Shown piece after piece: positions 46,099 through 58,389 of a DNA stretch of 64,000 nt. How positions within the stretch are numbered: the first letter of the stretch is position 1; each line of letters opens with the position of its first letter. The position numbers and the translations under genes are program-made. Source of the DNA: Thalassia testudinum (lineage: Eukaryota > Streptophyta > Magnoliopsida > Alismatales > Hydrocharitaceae); assembly GCA_037157565.1 (NCBI GenBank), contig JAZHRO010000073.1:20714501-20778500 (forward strand), read 5' to 3'. Under the pieces are notes generated by a model. It was not told the DNA's origin and did no database searches. It saw only the letters and a program-made list of their open reading frames with translations.

Positions 46099-46887
46099 AG
46101 TAGAATAGAAAAACAAAGCTTAAAAGATTTAAAGATTCTAAATTCAAATAAAATCTTCCTTAAAAATTTTTAAAAACATAAGTGTGTTTCTACAAAATGT
46201 TTAAGTAAGAATCTAAATAAGAGTTGAATGCTCTTAAATACTCTATATGTATTTTATATATATATATATATTTTATTTTCTGACCTAAAAGAAAAATTAA
46301 ATTCTTATTAATAATATATTTTTTTCTTCTTTTCTTCTTTATTCTAGATGAATATACCCCTCTTATTATTTTTATGAATTTTCATTTTTCAAATTTTTGT
46401 ATTTGTATATTTTTATTTTTATGTTTATAAGATTTTCCAATTTTTATGATTTTTTTCAAAATTTTTCAAATTTTTATGAAATTTTTTATTTTGAAATTTT
46501 TATAGTTTTTGGAATTTCTATTTTTTAAAATTTCATGGATATTTAATTTTTATGTGTTTTTTTTATTTTCTATTTACACACACTTAAAGTGAAAATTTCA
46601 CTTCAACACACCCGAAAGCTAAGATTTTACAATGTCCTCATTGTAAGAATGGTGAAAAGATGTTACACTTCATTTAGTATAGGGTGATGGAAGGAGTCGA
46701 ATAGAGGAGATCAAAGATCTCTGTGCGGACAATTTCAAATATGACCAAAGGTCAGAGTGGTCAATCAGACTAAATAAAGGTAATCAATATAATATGAATT
46801 GAAAGATCAGAGAAAGTGTGGAAAAATCAAAAAGTATAAAATAGGAAACAGGTATGTACAAGATTGGTGGATGGATGGTGACAAACC
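46099..46887 (-). other. 3' untranslated region of element B
   Basis: This is AT-rich. On the minus strand it contains ACAATGAGGACATTGT at 46629-46644, also present in elements A and D, followed by AAAATCTTAGCTTTCGGGTG. T-rich homopolymer patches fill 46370-46570. There is no reading frame. Confidence 0.6.
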
Positions 46888-48299
46888 CTAGTGGAGCATG
46901 TAACATTCTCTAACAAGACCCAAATGATGTGATTCCAAGAAAGGTTTTAAACGTTGACCATTGACTTTGAAGGGTTGATCCTTATTGGGTTCAATAATTT
47001 CAATAGCTCCGTTTTCGAAAACTCTAACAACAATAAATGACCCTTGCCATTTAGACCTAAGTTTACTAGGGAAGAGCTTCAAACAGGCATCAAACAACAA
47101 CACCTTCTGACCAGGTGTAAAGGATTTACGAGAAATAAATTTGTCGTGGAAGGCTTTAAGTTTCTCCTTATATAGCTTTGAACTCTCATAGGAATCATGA
47201 CGTAATTCCTCAAGTTCGCTAAGCTGCAACCTACAATTTTCACCAGCCTTCGCGAGGTCTAAATTATAGGCTTTAATTGCCCAATAGGCCTTGTATTCAA
47301 TTTCTACGGGAAGATGACAGGGTTTCCCGTAAATAAGTCTGTATGGTGACATGCCTATTGGTGTTTTGTGAGCAGTCCTATAAGCCCACAAAGCCTCATC
47401 TAAACAAGAAGACCAATCCTTCCTATCGGGTCAGATTGTCATTTGAAGGATCTTTTTGATCTCCCGATTAAAGACCTCGGTTTGCCCATTAGTTTGGGGA
47501 TGATAAGGTGCAGAAATACGATGTGTAACCCCATATTTTCTAAGTTCTAATCTGAGCGTTGATAAAATGGGAACTGCCGTCAGAAATGATGGCACGAGGT
47601 ACCCTAAAACGAGCGATAATATGACTCTGTATAAAAGGAATGACAACTCGATGATCGTTTGTGCGTGTAGGTATGGCTTCAATCTAACGAGAAACATAAT
47701 CAACAGCAAGTAAAATATAATGGAAGCCAAAAGAGGATGGAAACGGACCCATAAAGTCTATGCCCCAAATATCAAAGATTTCACAAACTATAATCGGGTT
47801 TAGAGGCATCATGTCTTTTCGTGACATGCCACCAAATGTTTGGCAGCGACTACATGCCTTACAATAAGTTTGTGAATCAGCAAATAACGTCAGCCAATAA
47901 AACCCTCATTGCAGAACTTTTGCAGCGGTCTTTCTACCAGAAAAGTGACCACCACAGACTTGGTCATGACAAAAGGATAGGATAGAATCAATCTTAGAAG
48001 AAATGACACAACGCCTAATGATTTGATCATTACAGAGTCGAAAAAGATACGGATCTTCCCAGAAATAGTATTGGTCTTCTGCTTCGAGTTGTGATTTGCG
48101 ATTCCTGTCCCAGTCTGGCGGGAATTGATGTGTAACCAAATAATTAACAATGTTTGCATTCCAAGGAAGATCTGAGGGTATAGTCAAAAGATGTTCATCA
48201 GGGAAGTGTTCAGTAATTGGAAGAGATGATTCAATTGTATCAGAAGGAAGGCAGGAAAGATGGTTGGCAACAACATTCTGTCGACCCGCCTTATCACAA
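46888..48299 (-). pseudogene. pol: Integrase of element B
   Basis: The zinc finger part [15 protein letters not shown] lies at about 47906-47945. The core continues with ISAPYHPQTNGQTEVFNREIKK (catalytic Glu, about 47440-47520) and [20 protein letters not shown]. The C-terminal block [17 protein letters not shown] and [12 protein letters not shown] ends before 46888. At least two frame changes (about 47400-47430 and 47550-47900) break it. There is no chromodomain. Confidence 0.87.
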
Positions 48300-48720
48300 A
48301 TTTCTAAGTCAAATTCTTGCAAAAGCAAGATCCATTTGATCAACCTAGGTTTCGTGTCCTTCTTAGATAGAAGGTGTCAGATAGTTGAGTGATCAGAGTT
48401 TGAGATTCGAGTATATAAGATCTAAACTTTTCTAATCCAAATACTATTGCTGGTAACTCTTTTTCTGTAACTGTGTAATTGCTTTATGTCTCATTCAATG
48501 TTTTACTATCATAGTAAATTACTACCGAATTCTTCTCAATTTTCTGTCCCAAAATAGCTCCTATTGCATAATCTGATGCATCGCACATGATTTCGAATGG
48601 TAAATCCCAATTAGGTGGTTGCAAAATTGGAGCCTGTGTAACTCTGTCTCTCAAAGTCTCAAATGCTAAAATACACTCCTCACTCATCTCAAAAGTAGCA
48701 TCCTTTGTGAGGAGGTTTGT
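48300..48720 (-). pseudogene. pol: RNase H of element B
   Basis: Motifs are FEIMCDASDYAIGAILGQKIE (first Asp), VIYYDSKTLNET, and [20 protein letters not shown] at the end. The segment between 48344 and 48480 is frameshifted. It continues in frame into the integrase region. Confidence 0.85.
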
Positions 48721-48723
48721 GAG

Positions 48724-49263
48724 TGGTCAGGCAATTTTTGAAAAATCAAGTATAAATCTCCTATAAAATCCCACATGCCCGAGAAATGATCTAATGCCTT
48801 TGATCGAGTCAGGAATTGGAAGATTTGCAATTTGATTGATCTTGGCTCGATCTACTTGGATACCTCGCTTAGACATAAGGTGGCCAAGTACGATGCCCTC
48901 TAAATCAAAAAATGGCTCTTCTCCCAACTAAGGACAAGGTTTACTTCAATACATCTCTTAAGAACCTTCGACAAATTATCCAAGCAAATATCAAATGTCT
49001 CCCCAAAGACTGAAAAATCATCCATAAAAACCTCCATATATTCACCCACCATTTCGGTAAAAATGGCTAACATGCAACGCTGAAAAGTTACGGATGGATT
49101 GCAAAGCCCAAATGGCATTCTTCGGAAAGCAAAAGTTCCGAAGGGGTAGGTGAAAGTCATTTTCTCTTGATCTTCGGGAAAAATTGCAACTTGATTATAT
49201 CTAGAGTAACCATCTAAAAAGTAGAACCTATTACCAGCTAATCTCTCAAGGATTTGATTAATG
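48724..49263 (-). pseudogene. pol: Reverse transcriptase of element B, C-terminal part
   Basis: The segment runs from INQILERLAGNRFYFLDGYSRYN through MTFTYPFGTFAFRRMPFGL, the catalytic FMDD (in VFMDDFSVFG), VLSWEKSHFLI and the RSFLGHVGFYRRF end block. At its upstream edge it meets the solo LTR 49269-52026. The rest of RT lies at 52027-52096 and 53793-54086. Confidence 0.9.
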
Positions 49264-49268
49264 AATGG

Positions 49269-52026
49269 TGAAACGTTGGCTGGGCGTGTATAACTGGGTT
49301 TTGTTATAGCGTTGTAGTATAGCCAGTTATTGCCATCATTTCAAATATACAAATTTTTTACTCGGAAAATAAAAGAGTTCCCGAGGTCGAACTCAGGGAG
49401 CAAGTTGTATTCTAGGGGTACAAGTTTCTTTTACAAAAATAAAGAAAGAGAGAGAGAGAATTTGTTGGCTTTTCTTCTTTTCTCTTTGCTTCTCCTCTTC
49501 TTCCTTCTCAGATCTTCTGCTCTCTTCCTTTGTTCTTCTTCTTTATCTGCAGTGGTGATGTTCTTCTTCTTCTTTCAGCTGTTTCTGCTCGTCTCTTCCT
49601 TTTTCTTCTGCAGAGCGGTCCTGTTCTTCTTCTTTCTTTCTTCTTTTCCTTTCTTCAGATCTTCTTCTCGTGCTCTTCTTCTTCTGCAGAGTCTTCACTT
49701 GGCCTCTCTGTGTTCCTCCTCTGCCTCGCCTTCCTTCTCCTTCTTTGCCTTAAGGACGTCGTCTGATTTTCCAATCAAACGACTTGAACCGCCGCTGCTA
49801 CAGTGTCGCTCGGTGCTCCTCCTTCCTTCAGCCTTCGTCTTCTTCCACGGTTCTTCTTCACCTGTGCCTGCACACTTACACAGCTTGATCAGAGGGGCAA
49901 AACCTAACTCTACCCTCCCCCGCGTCTCTCTCTCACAGAAGCCGCTCTTAGGAAAGCTCTCCCAGAGCTGCCGGGTACGGGTCGCGCCCGGGTCCAGGCC
50001 CATCGGCGTGCTTGGTGGGCAAGGAGTGCAGGTCAGTCTAAGTCGGGTCGGGCCAGGTCCGCGGGCGTGAGCGCGGACGAGACCGGGTAACCGGGCGGGT
50101 GAAGGGGACCTCACCCCGTGTGCTGAGGCGATAAGCCTCCAGCACTTTTTCACTTTATACCGCTGCGCCGCTTCGGAGTCTTCCGAGGTGGGACTAAATG
50201 TCCCACCCCAATTTGGCGCCTGCGCGAAGGAAGCAGCTGGTAATCGCGGCTTTACGCGAGGCCTTCGCGCGAGGGCTTCGCCTCAACTGCAGCCTAACGC
50301 TTTGCCGAAATGCCCCCGCACAGCCTGGGAGCGTGACCTGGGCGCGGCGCACCTGGAACAGCAGGTCAAAGCAGCTCCTTCTGCACGGCAATGGCGGCAG
50401 AGGACGGGTGACCTGTTCACAGCAAAACGGCCTCTCGGCCTAATCAGAAGGTGCCGGGAGCTTCGCCAGAGTGCGGCGAAGCTCGTGCGGGTGGTGGCGA
50501 GGCGTGCGGCGGCGTGCAAGGGCTGCCCTAGGTCGGACTGTGGGTCGGAAAGTGGGTGTGTTCGGTGGATTTGCAGAGGTCGGGTGGCGGGAATTGGAAG
50601 GGCGGAAATGGATCAGGGTGAGGAGGCGGAGATTATGTGCAGGTCGGCGAGCCGTGTGGGATGCTGGAGTGATGGGAGCGACTCGCCGGAGGATGGCCGG
50701 AGGCGGAGAAGGTGAGGGTGATTAGGCGCGGTCGAGGGGTAATTAGATAAAAATAGCAGGGGGAAAAGAGAGAGAGAATAGAGGGAAGTAGTTCTAACCT
50801 AACTAAAGTGACGAAGGGGGCGAGGAAGCGGACGGCTGTACCTGCTGTCGCCGGAGAAGAAGGTGCCCAGTGGGGGAGGACGGCGGTGACGACGGGGCAG
50901 AGGCAGCGCGCGCCGGTATTGCGCGACGCGGGAAGAGCAGGGGAAGAAGTCTCTGCTGCTGGTATTGCGGCAGAGTGAAGAGGAGGAGGAGGAAGAACCG
51001 CCGGAGCTGGTGGGCGTCTGCCGGAGTGAGAAGAGAGGAAAGTTGGGGGTTTTCTCCGTCAGATCCGAGCTCGGAAGAACGGTGGAGCGACGGGGGTATT
51101 TATAGGGGCCGAATCAGAGAGGAAGGCGGAGGGAGACGACGTGTCTCCCTCGCCGGAGGATGCCGGAGGAAGGATACCCATACCGTCCGTGCGTTCGCAC
51201 AGCCGTTATGGGTGGTTGCAGCGACCAGGGGGGTGTTCCTGCGACGGCTGACGACGCAGGGCACCCCCGGTTGACTTGCCAGCCCCTCCCCCTCACCCTG
51301 CGCGGCGCCATGCTCCGCGCAAGGTCGCCGGAGCATGGTGCTGGCAGGTTTTGCAGGGAGGACCTGAATGCAAAGAACAAAGGAAAGTTAGGGGCCAAAA
51401 TGCGAGGGTTCAAAAGTTGAGGGCCAAAAAGTAAATATATGAGGACCAAAGTGTAAAGTTAGTCAAGAAGGTTTCTTCTTAGGCTCAAGTTTTTATACAT
51501 GACTAATTAGGACCTAAGGAATCTGATGGTGAATTTTATTTCTAGATTAAACCTTGTTTGACAGGTCAATTTATGTAAAAACCCAAATTAAGTTATTAAT
51601 TGGGCATGGTTCTCAATGTAGGTCAAAATGGGTTCTGAAGGCCAAATTGAAGGTTCTAAACCCTAGAGATTATTTTTCTATGAATTTTAGAGGGTTTATT
51701 CTATTTTTACTTTGCCTCAAACCTCGTGAATTGAAGTGGGTTTGTTTTAAGGTTACAGATTATCATTTAGTTCCTTGGAATTGCTGTAGCCCTTGTCAGA
51801 TCATCCCACTTTTCTTCTTATTCGGTTTGTTTGACCTATGTTTGGACCCTAAATTACCCTGTATGCAGATTATACTGGTAAAATTGCATTTTTACCCCTT
51901 ATGACTTATTTTCTCCTTAAACTCAGAATTCTCTGAGTTAAGCCTTTCCTTGAGTTATGTAGGAGCTTTTATCCTTTGTATTAGGTCAAAATGAGCTAGT
52001 TATGGCTCATGATGAGTTTCTCATCA
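49269..52026 (-). mobile_element. Solo LTR, family II, inserted in RT of element B
   Basis: This 2758-bp block has TG...CA ends, and its minus strand starts TGATGAGAAACTCATCATGAG, matching the LTR start of element D. Target duplication AATGG lies at 49264-49268 and 52027-52031, inside conserved RT codons. There is no internal region, so it is a solo LTR. It contains a USE-like motif with TATA at 50153-50194 and CT-rich low-complexity DNA at 49450-49740. GC-rich open frames here are not protein-like. Confidence 0.92.
50153..50194 (-). promoter_or_regulatory. USE-like element plus TATA in family II solo LTR
   Basis: The minus strand reads GTCCCACCTCG at 50194-50184 (one mismatch to RTCCCACATCG) and TATAAAG at 50159-50153, a 24-base gap. 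Confidence 0.5.
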
Positions 52027-52096
52027 AATGGTAAAGGAAAATGGTCCTTCTTTGTAACAGTATTCAACTTAAGATAATCAATACAAACCTGCCATG
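52027..52096 (-). pseudogene. pol: RT fragment of element B between two solo LTRs
   Basis: Seventy bases encode TWQVCIDYLKLN and KKDHFPLP, the conserved RT block that precedes the part at 48724-49263. Both ends are target duplications of separate solo LTRs. Confidence 0.9.
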
Positions 52097-53792
52097 TGAC
52101 AGAGCGATTTTCACTTTAATAATTAATATTAAGATAATAAATCGTTGCAGCACAAAAGGTGGTAGAAAATCTCTCAATCAAAGATTAAACAGATATGAAT
52201 TTAAACCATAAGAATGGATGTCGTATCCACAGGGAGGACTAGACCAATAAATTCATGAGTCAAGGAATACACAGTTCGCAAACTCTTCTGCAACTTTAAT
52301 GCGAAGAACATGCTATTTTAAATGAAGTTTGCAATTTCCTTAAAAGTTAAGGGGTGTTTATGCAGTTTTCACGTCAGGAATTAAGCCCCAAAAATATGTG
52401 TAAGATGCATGTGTACTGGCTTATCATGTGAATTCAACTTTCATGCAATTCTAATTCGAAATTCAAGACAGAAACATGCACATAACATAAATAAAATAAT
52501 TTCAGGAAAATTTGAGTGCATCAATGCAATGTGGTCAGAATAAAATATTAATATAAACTTGACAATGGCATTGAATGTAATTATTAATAGAGGTAAAAAT
52601 AGAGGATTTCTCCTCTCTCCTCCTCGTGTGTGCGGCCGCGCACAGTTGGCCGCGAGAGTCGGTGGGGAGGTGCGACTTGAAGAGAGCTACGCAACGGCGG
52701 TGATGCGGCAGCCGGAGGTGGCCGGCAGCAACCGGTGGGCGGAGGAGGGCCGCCAGCCTATTGGAGGAGAAGGAGACTGCTGCAGCTGTGTGGCTGGCTG
52801 CTCGCTGGATGCGCGCTTGTGCGTGCCTACAGGGAAGCGCTGTGCGGGTGCGGGCCTAGCAGGGCATGCAAGGTGGAGGCGCTGAGGCGAGGGCGGTCTG
52901 CTGAGGGGGGAGCACTGCAGGGAGGCGCTGTGCGGGTGCACGAGGGCTATCTGCAGCGCCTGCAGAGGGCGCACCTGCGCTGGAGGGTGAGGGAGACGCA
53001 GCGCCTGCGGGTGCTTGAAGGCAGGTACAGGCACTTGGTGCGGGTGCGGTGATGGTGCTGCACATGAACAGGCCTGCGGGTGAAGGCGAGTGCTTGCAGT
53101 GCATGGCGTGCAGTGCCTGCGGAGGGGGGGCGCTGTGCGGTGGAGAGGGTGCGGCGCTTGCGGGTCTGGCAGGGGCACGGGGCGGTGCACCTGCAGGGGC
53201 GGCTGAAGATGAGCAGTGGAAGATCTGGTGATGGCGCTGGATGGGAGGATGTGGTGATAGCGCTAGAAGGGAGGATGCGCCTGCGGGCACTGGAAGGGAG
53301 GATGTGCCTACGGGCACGGCCTGGCAGGGGCGCTGGAGATGGGTGCTTAGTGCACAGTGTTCGCCCTCTCCACGGTGGAGAAGATGGAGCAGTTCCCCGT
53401 AGGGGGGAAGATGAAGAACTTCTCTCTCCAACTTTTCCCATCTCTTTATCTCCTCCCCCTGCTGCGCTACAAGGGATTTTCAAAATCCCCTTGCTATTTT
53501 TGGCCGGCGGCTGTTGAGGGTGGCCAGAGGATGGGGAAAAAATTAAACATATGCCGCCGGTTGTTTGTTGGGGAAATTTACTCCCCAACTCCTTGTTCTT
53601 TCTAAATATCATTCCTGCACATAAAAACAACAAAATCATTACATATTAAGTTATAGAATGTTATAAAATAGATGTAAACTTAAATCATGATGCATACAAA
53701 TATTCTATAACTTAATGTAGTTATTAATAAACCTAAAAGGTAAGATTAAAGTTACTTAGGCGTAATACAAGTCCATTAAAATGGATTCATCA
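52097..53792 (-). mobile_element. Solo LTR, family IV, inserted in RT of element B
   Basis: This is 1696 bp, plus-strand TGACAGAGC ... GATTCATCA, with target duplication CCATG at 52092-52096 and 53793-53797. The minus-strand end shares CTGTGGATACGAC, TTTTCTACCACC and GATTTATTAT-type tail features with the solo LTR at 61974-63715. The GC-rich middle (52620-53400) has long open frames on both strands but no recognisable protein. Confidence 0.9.
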
Positions 53793-54086
53793 CCATGAAT
53801 TCGCAATTCATGTGGGAATGGTTTCTCCATATTCAGTTTTGATTACAGTGAGTCCTGCCTTTTTAGGTACCACTTGAATTGGACTCACCCAAGGGCTATC
53901 AGATATGAGATAGATAATGTTAGCATCAAGCCACTTGATTATTTCTTTCTTAACGACCTCCTTTAAATTCGGATTTCAACGTCTTTGAGCTTCTCTTGAA
54001 GGTCGTGCCCCATCTTCAATATAGATGCGATGAGTACAAAAATTGGGGCTAATCCCGGTGAGATCATGTAGAGTCCACCCAATTTC
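53793..54086 (-). pseudogene. pol: RT N-terminal region of element B
   Basis: Minus-strand translation gives KKEIIKWLDANIIY, SDSPWVSPIQVVPKKAGLTVI and GETIPT followed by a stop, all matching the RT entry of element A. It is cut at the family IV solo LTR and continues at 52096. Confidence 0.88.
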
Positions 54087-54977
54087 CTACTTGTGATCTC
54101 GAAGAACCTTGATCAATTTGGATTCTTGTGATTCAGATAGATGAGAATTGATTATTACAGGATATGTTTGATTAGATTCGAGATATTCATATTTAAGATT
54201 GTCAGGAAATGGCTTCAATTCAAGTACAGGAGTAGAATCAACAGCAGGATTTTGGGTGGGATTTTCTATTGCAAGAAGTAAGTTAGATGATTCAGATTCA
54301 GATTCAGATTCAGGATTGAGTAAAGATTCCAACAAAAGGATTTGGTTGCTTTGAGGGTATGGGATATCAAAAAGTGTGCTCTCTAGTTCTAAGGAACTAA
54401 TGTCATCCTCAAAAGCTTCTATAGATTTTATTTCCTCAATCCATTCACAATCTAATCCACTAGAAGCTCTAAATATATCTAACTTAATTGTCTTCTCCCC
54501 AAATTTCAATTCAATATTTCCATATTCACAATCAATATTGACTTTTGCAGTAACCAAAAAGGACCTCCCTAAGATAATTAGGGTGTGGCTAATGTATTCG
54601 GGTACTTTCATATCAAGGACAATAAAATCTACAGGGAAGTAAAAATCCCGAACTCTTACAATAACATCCTCCAACATTCCTTTAAGTGACTTAATAGATC
54701 TATCAGCTAATTGTAAAGTCACATTGGTAGGCTTAAGGTTTTCTATTTTGAAATGTTTTACCAAAGAGAAAGGAATGAGGTTAATAGAAGCTCCTAAATC
54801 TAGAACTCTATCAAAACACTGACCCCCAATTATATAGGAAATAAATGGAGATCCTGGGTCTTTCTTTTTCAGAGGAAGCGTACTTGAAATTATATAGCTC
54901 ACATGCTCTGAAAGTACCATAGTGCTTCCTTTCTTCGACTTACGCTTAGGAGTACACAATTCCTTAAGAAATCTCAC
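54087..54977 (-). pseudogene. pol: Aspartic protease region of element B
   Basis: This is an open frame of 296 codons. The active-site phrase VLDLGASINLIP carries the usual DLGA form, and the second block is HTLIILGRSFLVTAK. A short Glu-Ser repeat (about 54290-54312) lies in the linker toward RT. It is the best-preserved protease in the window, but the surrounding gag and RT are broken. Confidence 0.9.
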
Positions 54978-55670
54978 GTAAGTCGGAATGTGTTTGATAG
55001 CATCTAGGAGTGGGATATTAATGTGTACCTATTCAAAAATCTTAATCAAATCTTCATCTAATGTAACAGGTTATTTTTGTTTCCTAGTCTTCTTCAAAGC
55101 TTCGGGGAATGGGGTGTGGATTTCCTGTTCTACTGAGGTATTTCCCTGACCTCGTGAATTAGCGGGATTTGCGGGATCGGGTTCTACACCTCTTCTAGGT
55201 GTAGAAACAGGGGTCGTTCTAGATGTACTAGGGTCTTGGGATAGGTTCCTTGGATAAACTAGATCCCTAGTGGAAGTTCCACGGCGGGTTGTAACAGAGT
55301 TAATACCCGCATGAGAAGGAGCTGATGAAGAAGAAGAAGATGCTTGTTGATTTTGGAAAGATGAATTATTGATTAAAGGTTGATTTAAAATTGATTGCTG
55401 TTGATTAGGATACTCAAAATCATGATTAGAAGTGGGTGGATTCAGATTTTGATTCAGGGGTAATTGATTAAGGAGATGGACATGTCCCTAATTCGGATTT
55501 TGAACTCCCGGGTTTTTTCTTTGCTGGATATTCCTAGGGTTTGGAATTGACTGGGATGGAAGGGCCCCTAGCTGACGAGATTCAGCTAACTGTGTGATTT
55601 GGCCCCTAAGATCAGCCAATTCTGCCAAACATTGACATTGAACTTTAGCACGAGCCTCAGCATTTTGTCG
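54978..55670 (-). pseudogene. gag: Gag C-terminus and gag-pol linker of element B
   Basis: This is a low-complexity Gln/Asn/Pro-rich region with stops, ending with VHINIPLLDAIKHIPTYV just before the protease frame, the same junction block as in element A (IKVPLLEAIDHIPTVT). No zinc knuckle was seen. Confidence 0.75.
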
Positions 55671-56520
55671 CTAGCTCTCAGTCACAACTCTCAAAATTTC
55701 GTCTAGTTGTGAATCTCTATTCGGCCCTACGAGGTTTTGCAAACCCACGTAAAATGATCTCGCATTGTGTTGCTGAAACGACAATGTTGGTGGGTTCTGC
55801 CTGGTCTGAGTCGAATATGATGGTCTTTGTGAATGGTCAGACCAAGAGAAATTAGGGTGATTACGCCATCTAGGATTATAGGAATTTGAATATGGGTTTG
55901 ATCTTGGCATGTATCCCTGAATGGTGTTTAAATCTAGAGGATAAGGCATGTTTAATGCAAAAGGTAAGGGTGGGGAAAAGGGTGGGTAAGATTGTGGGAC
56001 AAAGGTCCCTCCTTGGGTTGGTGGAGTAGATAGAAAACCCAAGGAAGATGGATCTCTAGAATCCAGATTATTCACAAATTCCCTCCTCGCGGGAATTTGC
56101 GAAACAAGTAAATACATGGGATTTGTAGCAAGTAGAGGCGTAAGAGTCTTCATCGTATTTCTGACCTCGTCGAGATGCTTTGCTACGATATCGACTTTGT
56201 TTAGTTTTTCTGCAATTATTTCCAAGTCCTTTGAACTGGACATGTTACCGATCTCGTGAATGCCCTTGTGCGGATTTTGATGAGTCGTGTTTGCGCCCCA
56301 AGTGAATTGCGACATAGATGCGTTGTTGATCGTGTTTTCCGCCATCCCTTCAAATAATTCTGAGGCAGATTCTGCGTCGCGATTCAGAAAGTTCCCTGCA
56401 GAAGAGGCATCGACTAGATTGCAAATGCCCTCTTGTAAACTATAGTAGAAGATGTGCATTAGTTGCCAACGAGGGATGTCATGATGTGGGCATTTCCTTT
56501 GCAATTCATGAAAATGTTCC
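55671..56520 (-). pseudogene. gag: Gag of element B, downstream part
   Basis: From the solo LTR edge at 56520 the minus strand encodes HFHELQRKCPHHDIPRW, ASSAGNFLNRDAESASELFEGMAENTINNAS and a Pro/Ser-rich tail with SYNPRWRNHPNFSWSDH. The same blocks occur in the gag of element A. The upstream part of the same gag lies at 59265-59857. Confidence 0.88.
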
Positions 56521-57923
56521 TGATTGCACCGCAAAAATATACCTGCAACTGTGCCGTCTTGTGCTATTTCCTAACATTACCAGTGCATATTAGGTAGACA
56601 TAGTCGCATTGTAAAAATACATGCATGCATGCATTTAATTGAGAGGGGAGGAGAGTGAATAAAATGGCCTCGCAATTCACGTATTCCTCAAGTGCTACTT
56701 TGCAAAATCCACCATCTTTTTATTTTTAATTTTATTTGACTTTGAAATCTTCCCGCGGCTGCAAGGAATGGCTTCTTCTTCGCACCTTGTCTTGCTCAGC
56801 CATGCTCTGCAGCAAGCCACTCCCTGCACAACCGCATGCACAGCCATGCACAGCCAGGGCATGGCTGTGCATGCCTTCTTCCTCTATAAAAAGAGCACGG
56901 CTCCTTTACAAAGGGAACCTGGTCCAACGCCAAAAACACAACAGCTCTTCTTCTCCAGGCTGCCTCCTTCCTTCTCCCCTCCATACGCAGCTTCTCCTCC
57001 TTGAGGAGCCACGCCGCAGGCAGGAGCACCTCACAGTGGTGCACAACCACCACTGTGAGTCCACCACCACCCAGCTCATCAGAGAGCCGGTGGGTGTGGT
57101 GGTTCTCTCCTTGCTTCAACGTTCAAGCCAACCCGGCCATTGCCACAAAGCTTCAAGCTTGGAAGCTCAACCGGCCACCGCACGCCCCTGCAGCAGCCGG
57201 CCAAGCTCCACCGTGCACGCCAGCAGCATGGTGGTCTTCTCTTCACTGACTTCTTTGTTTCCAGCACTTCTGCCATTGCCGCAGGCTTCAAGGTCTGAAG
57301 CTCCTCTACAGCAGCAGCAGCAAGGCGGCAGCAAGTGCGCAGGCCACCGTGCGCGCCTGCAGGCTGCCCTCGCCTTTCGCTTCTTCGCGTACGCCCGCTT
57401 CTCCCTGCAACCCAGCCGGTGCAGACCTTCTTTTGCGCGCGCCGAGCCGCTTCTTTGTTCTCGCACTCACAGCACCGGACGCAGGCGGTCGCGCGGCTCG
57501 CCCCAGCACTATAGCCACTATTCACGTGTTTCAGCGGAACACTGTGGCTACAGTGCGGTGACCGGTAAGTTTCTCACTTATCCGGTCACCCGGCGCGCCG
57601 CAACTGGCCAACACCTACGCCCGCGTCCAGCCCCGCACCCACTCCAGCGCCCGCCCGAGTGTCTGCCTTCGCCCGCACCTACCCGCTTCAGCATCTGTGA
57701 GCGCTCGCTTCCTTCACCCGCGTATGCTCGCCCACTCCCAGCGTCCGCGTCTGCCAACCCGCACCCGCCTCTCCGCGTAGCGCTGTGCGTTGCGGTTCCT
57801 TCCTCCGCGCCACTCACTCCAGCGTGCGTCTCTTCGTGCGTCTACGCGCCTGCGCACACGCGTGCGCTACCAAACGTCGGCCCTGAGGCTGTAGACGACT
57901 TAAACGCCGTTCTTCTTCAGCAA

Positions 57924-57966
<43 letters not shown>

Positions 57967-58184
57967 ACACTCTCTCTCTCTCTGCAGATACACATACACA
58001 CACTCACACTCTCGCACACACACTCTCACTTATACATTATTATATACTTATATATATATACGTATACATATATATATTGATATATATACATATATTTATA
58101 TACATATATATATATATACTTATATCTATATATATAGTAGTACTTATATAACTAAGTATTAGTATACATACATATATATATATA

Positions 58185-58223
<39 letters not shown>

Positions 58224-58357
58224 ACTATTACCTATATAACTAAGTCTAAGTATAGATACATATATATATACATATACATATATACACATATGTTTATACA
58301 TATATATATATATATATATATCTATATAGTTATATATACATACACACACACACACAC

Positions 58358-58389
<32 letters not shown>

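Noticed and set aside
56736..58151. A 471-codon open frame, the longest uninterrupted frame after ATG in the window apart from the element D frame
   Set aside because: It lies wholly inside a solo LTR, runs through CT, CA and TA microsatellites, and the matching parts of the LTRs of element A are not open in the same frame. It is compositional.
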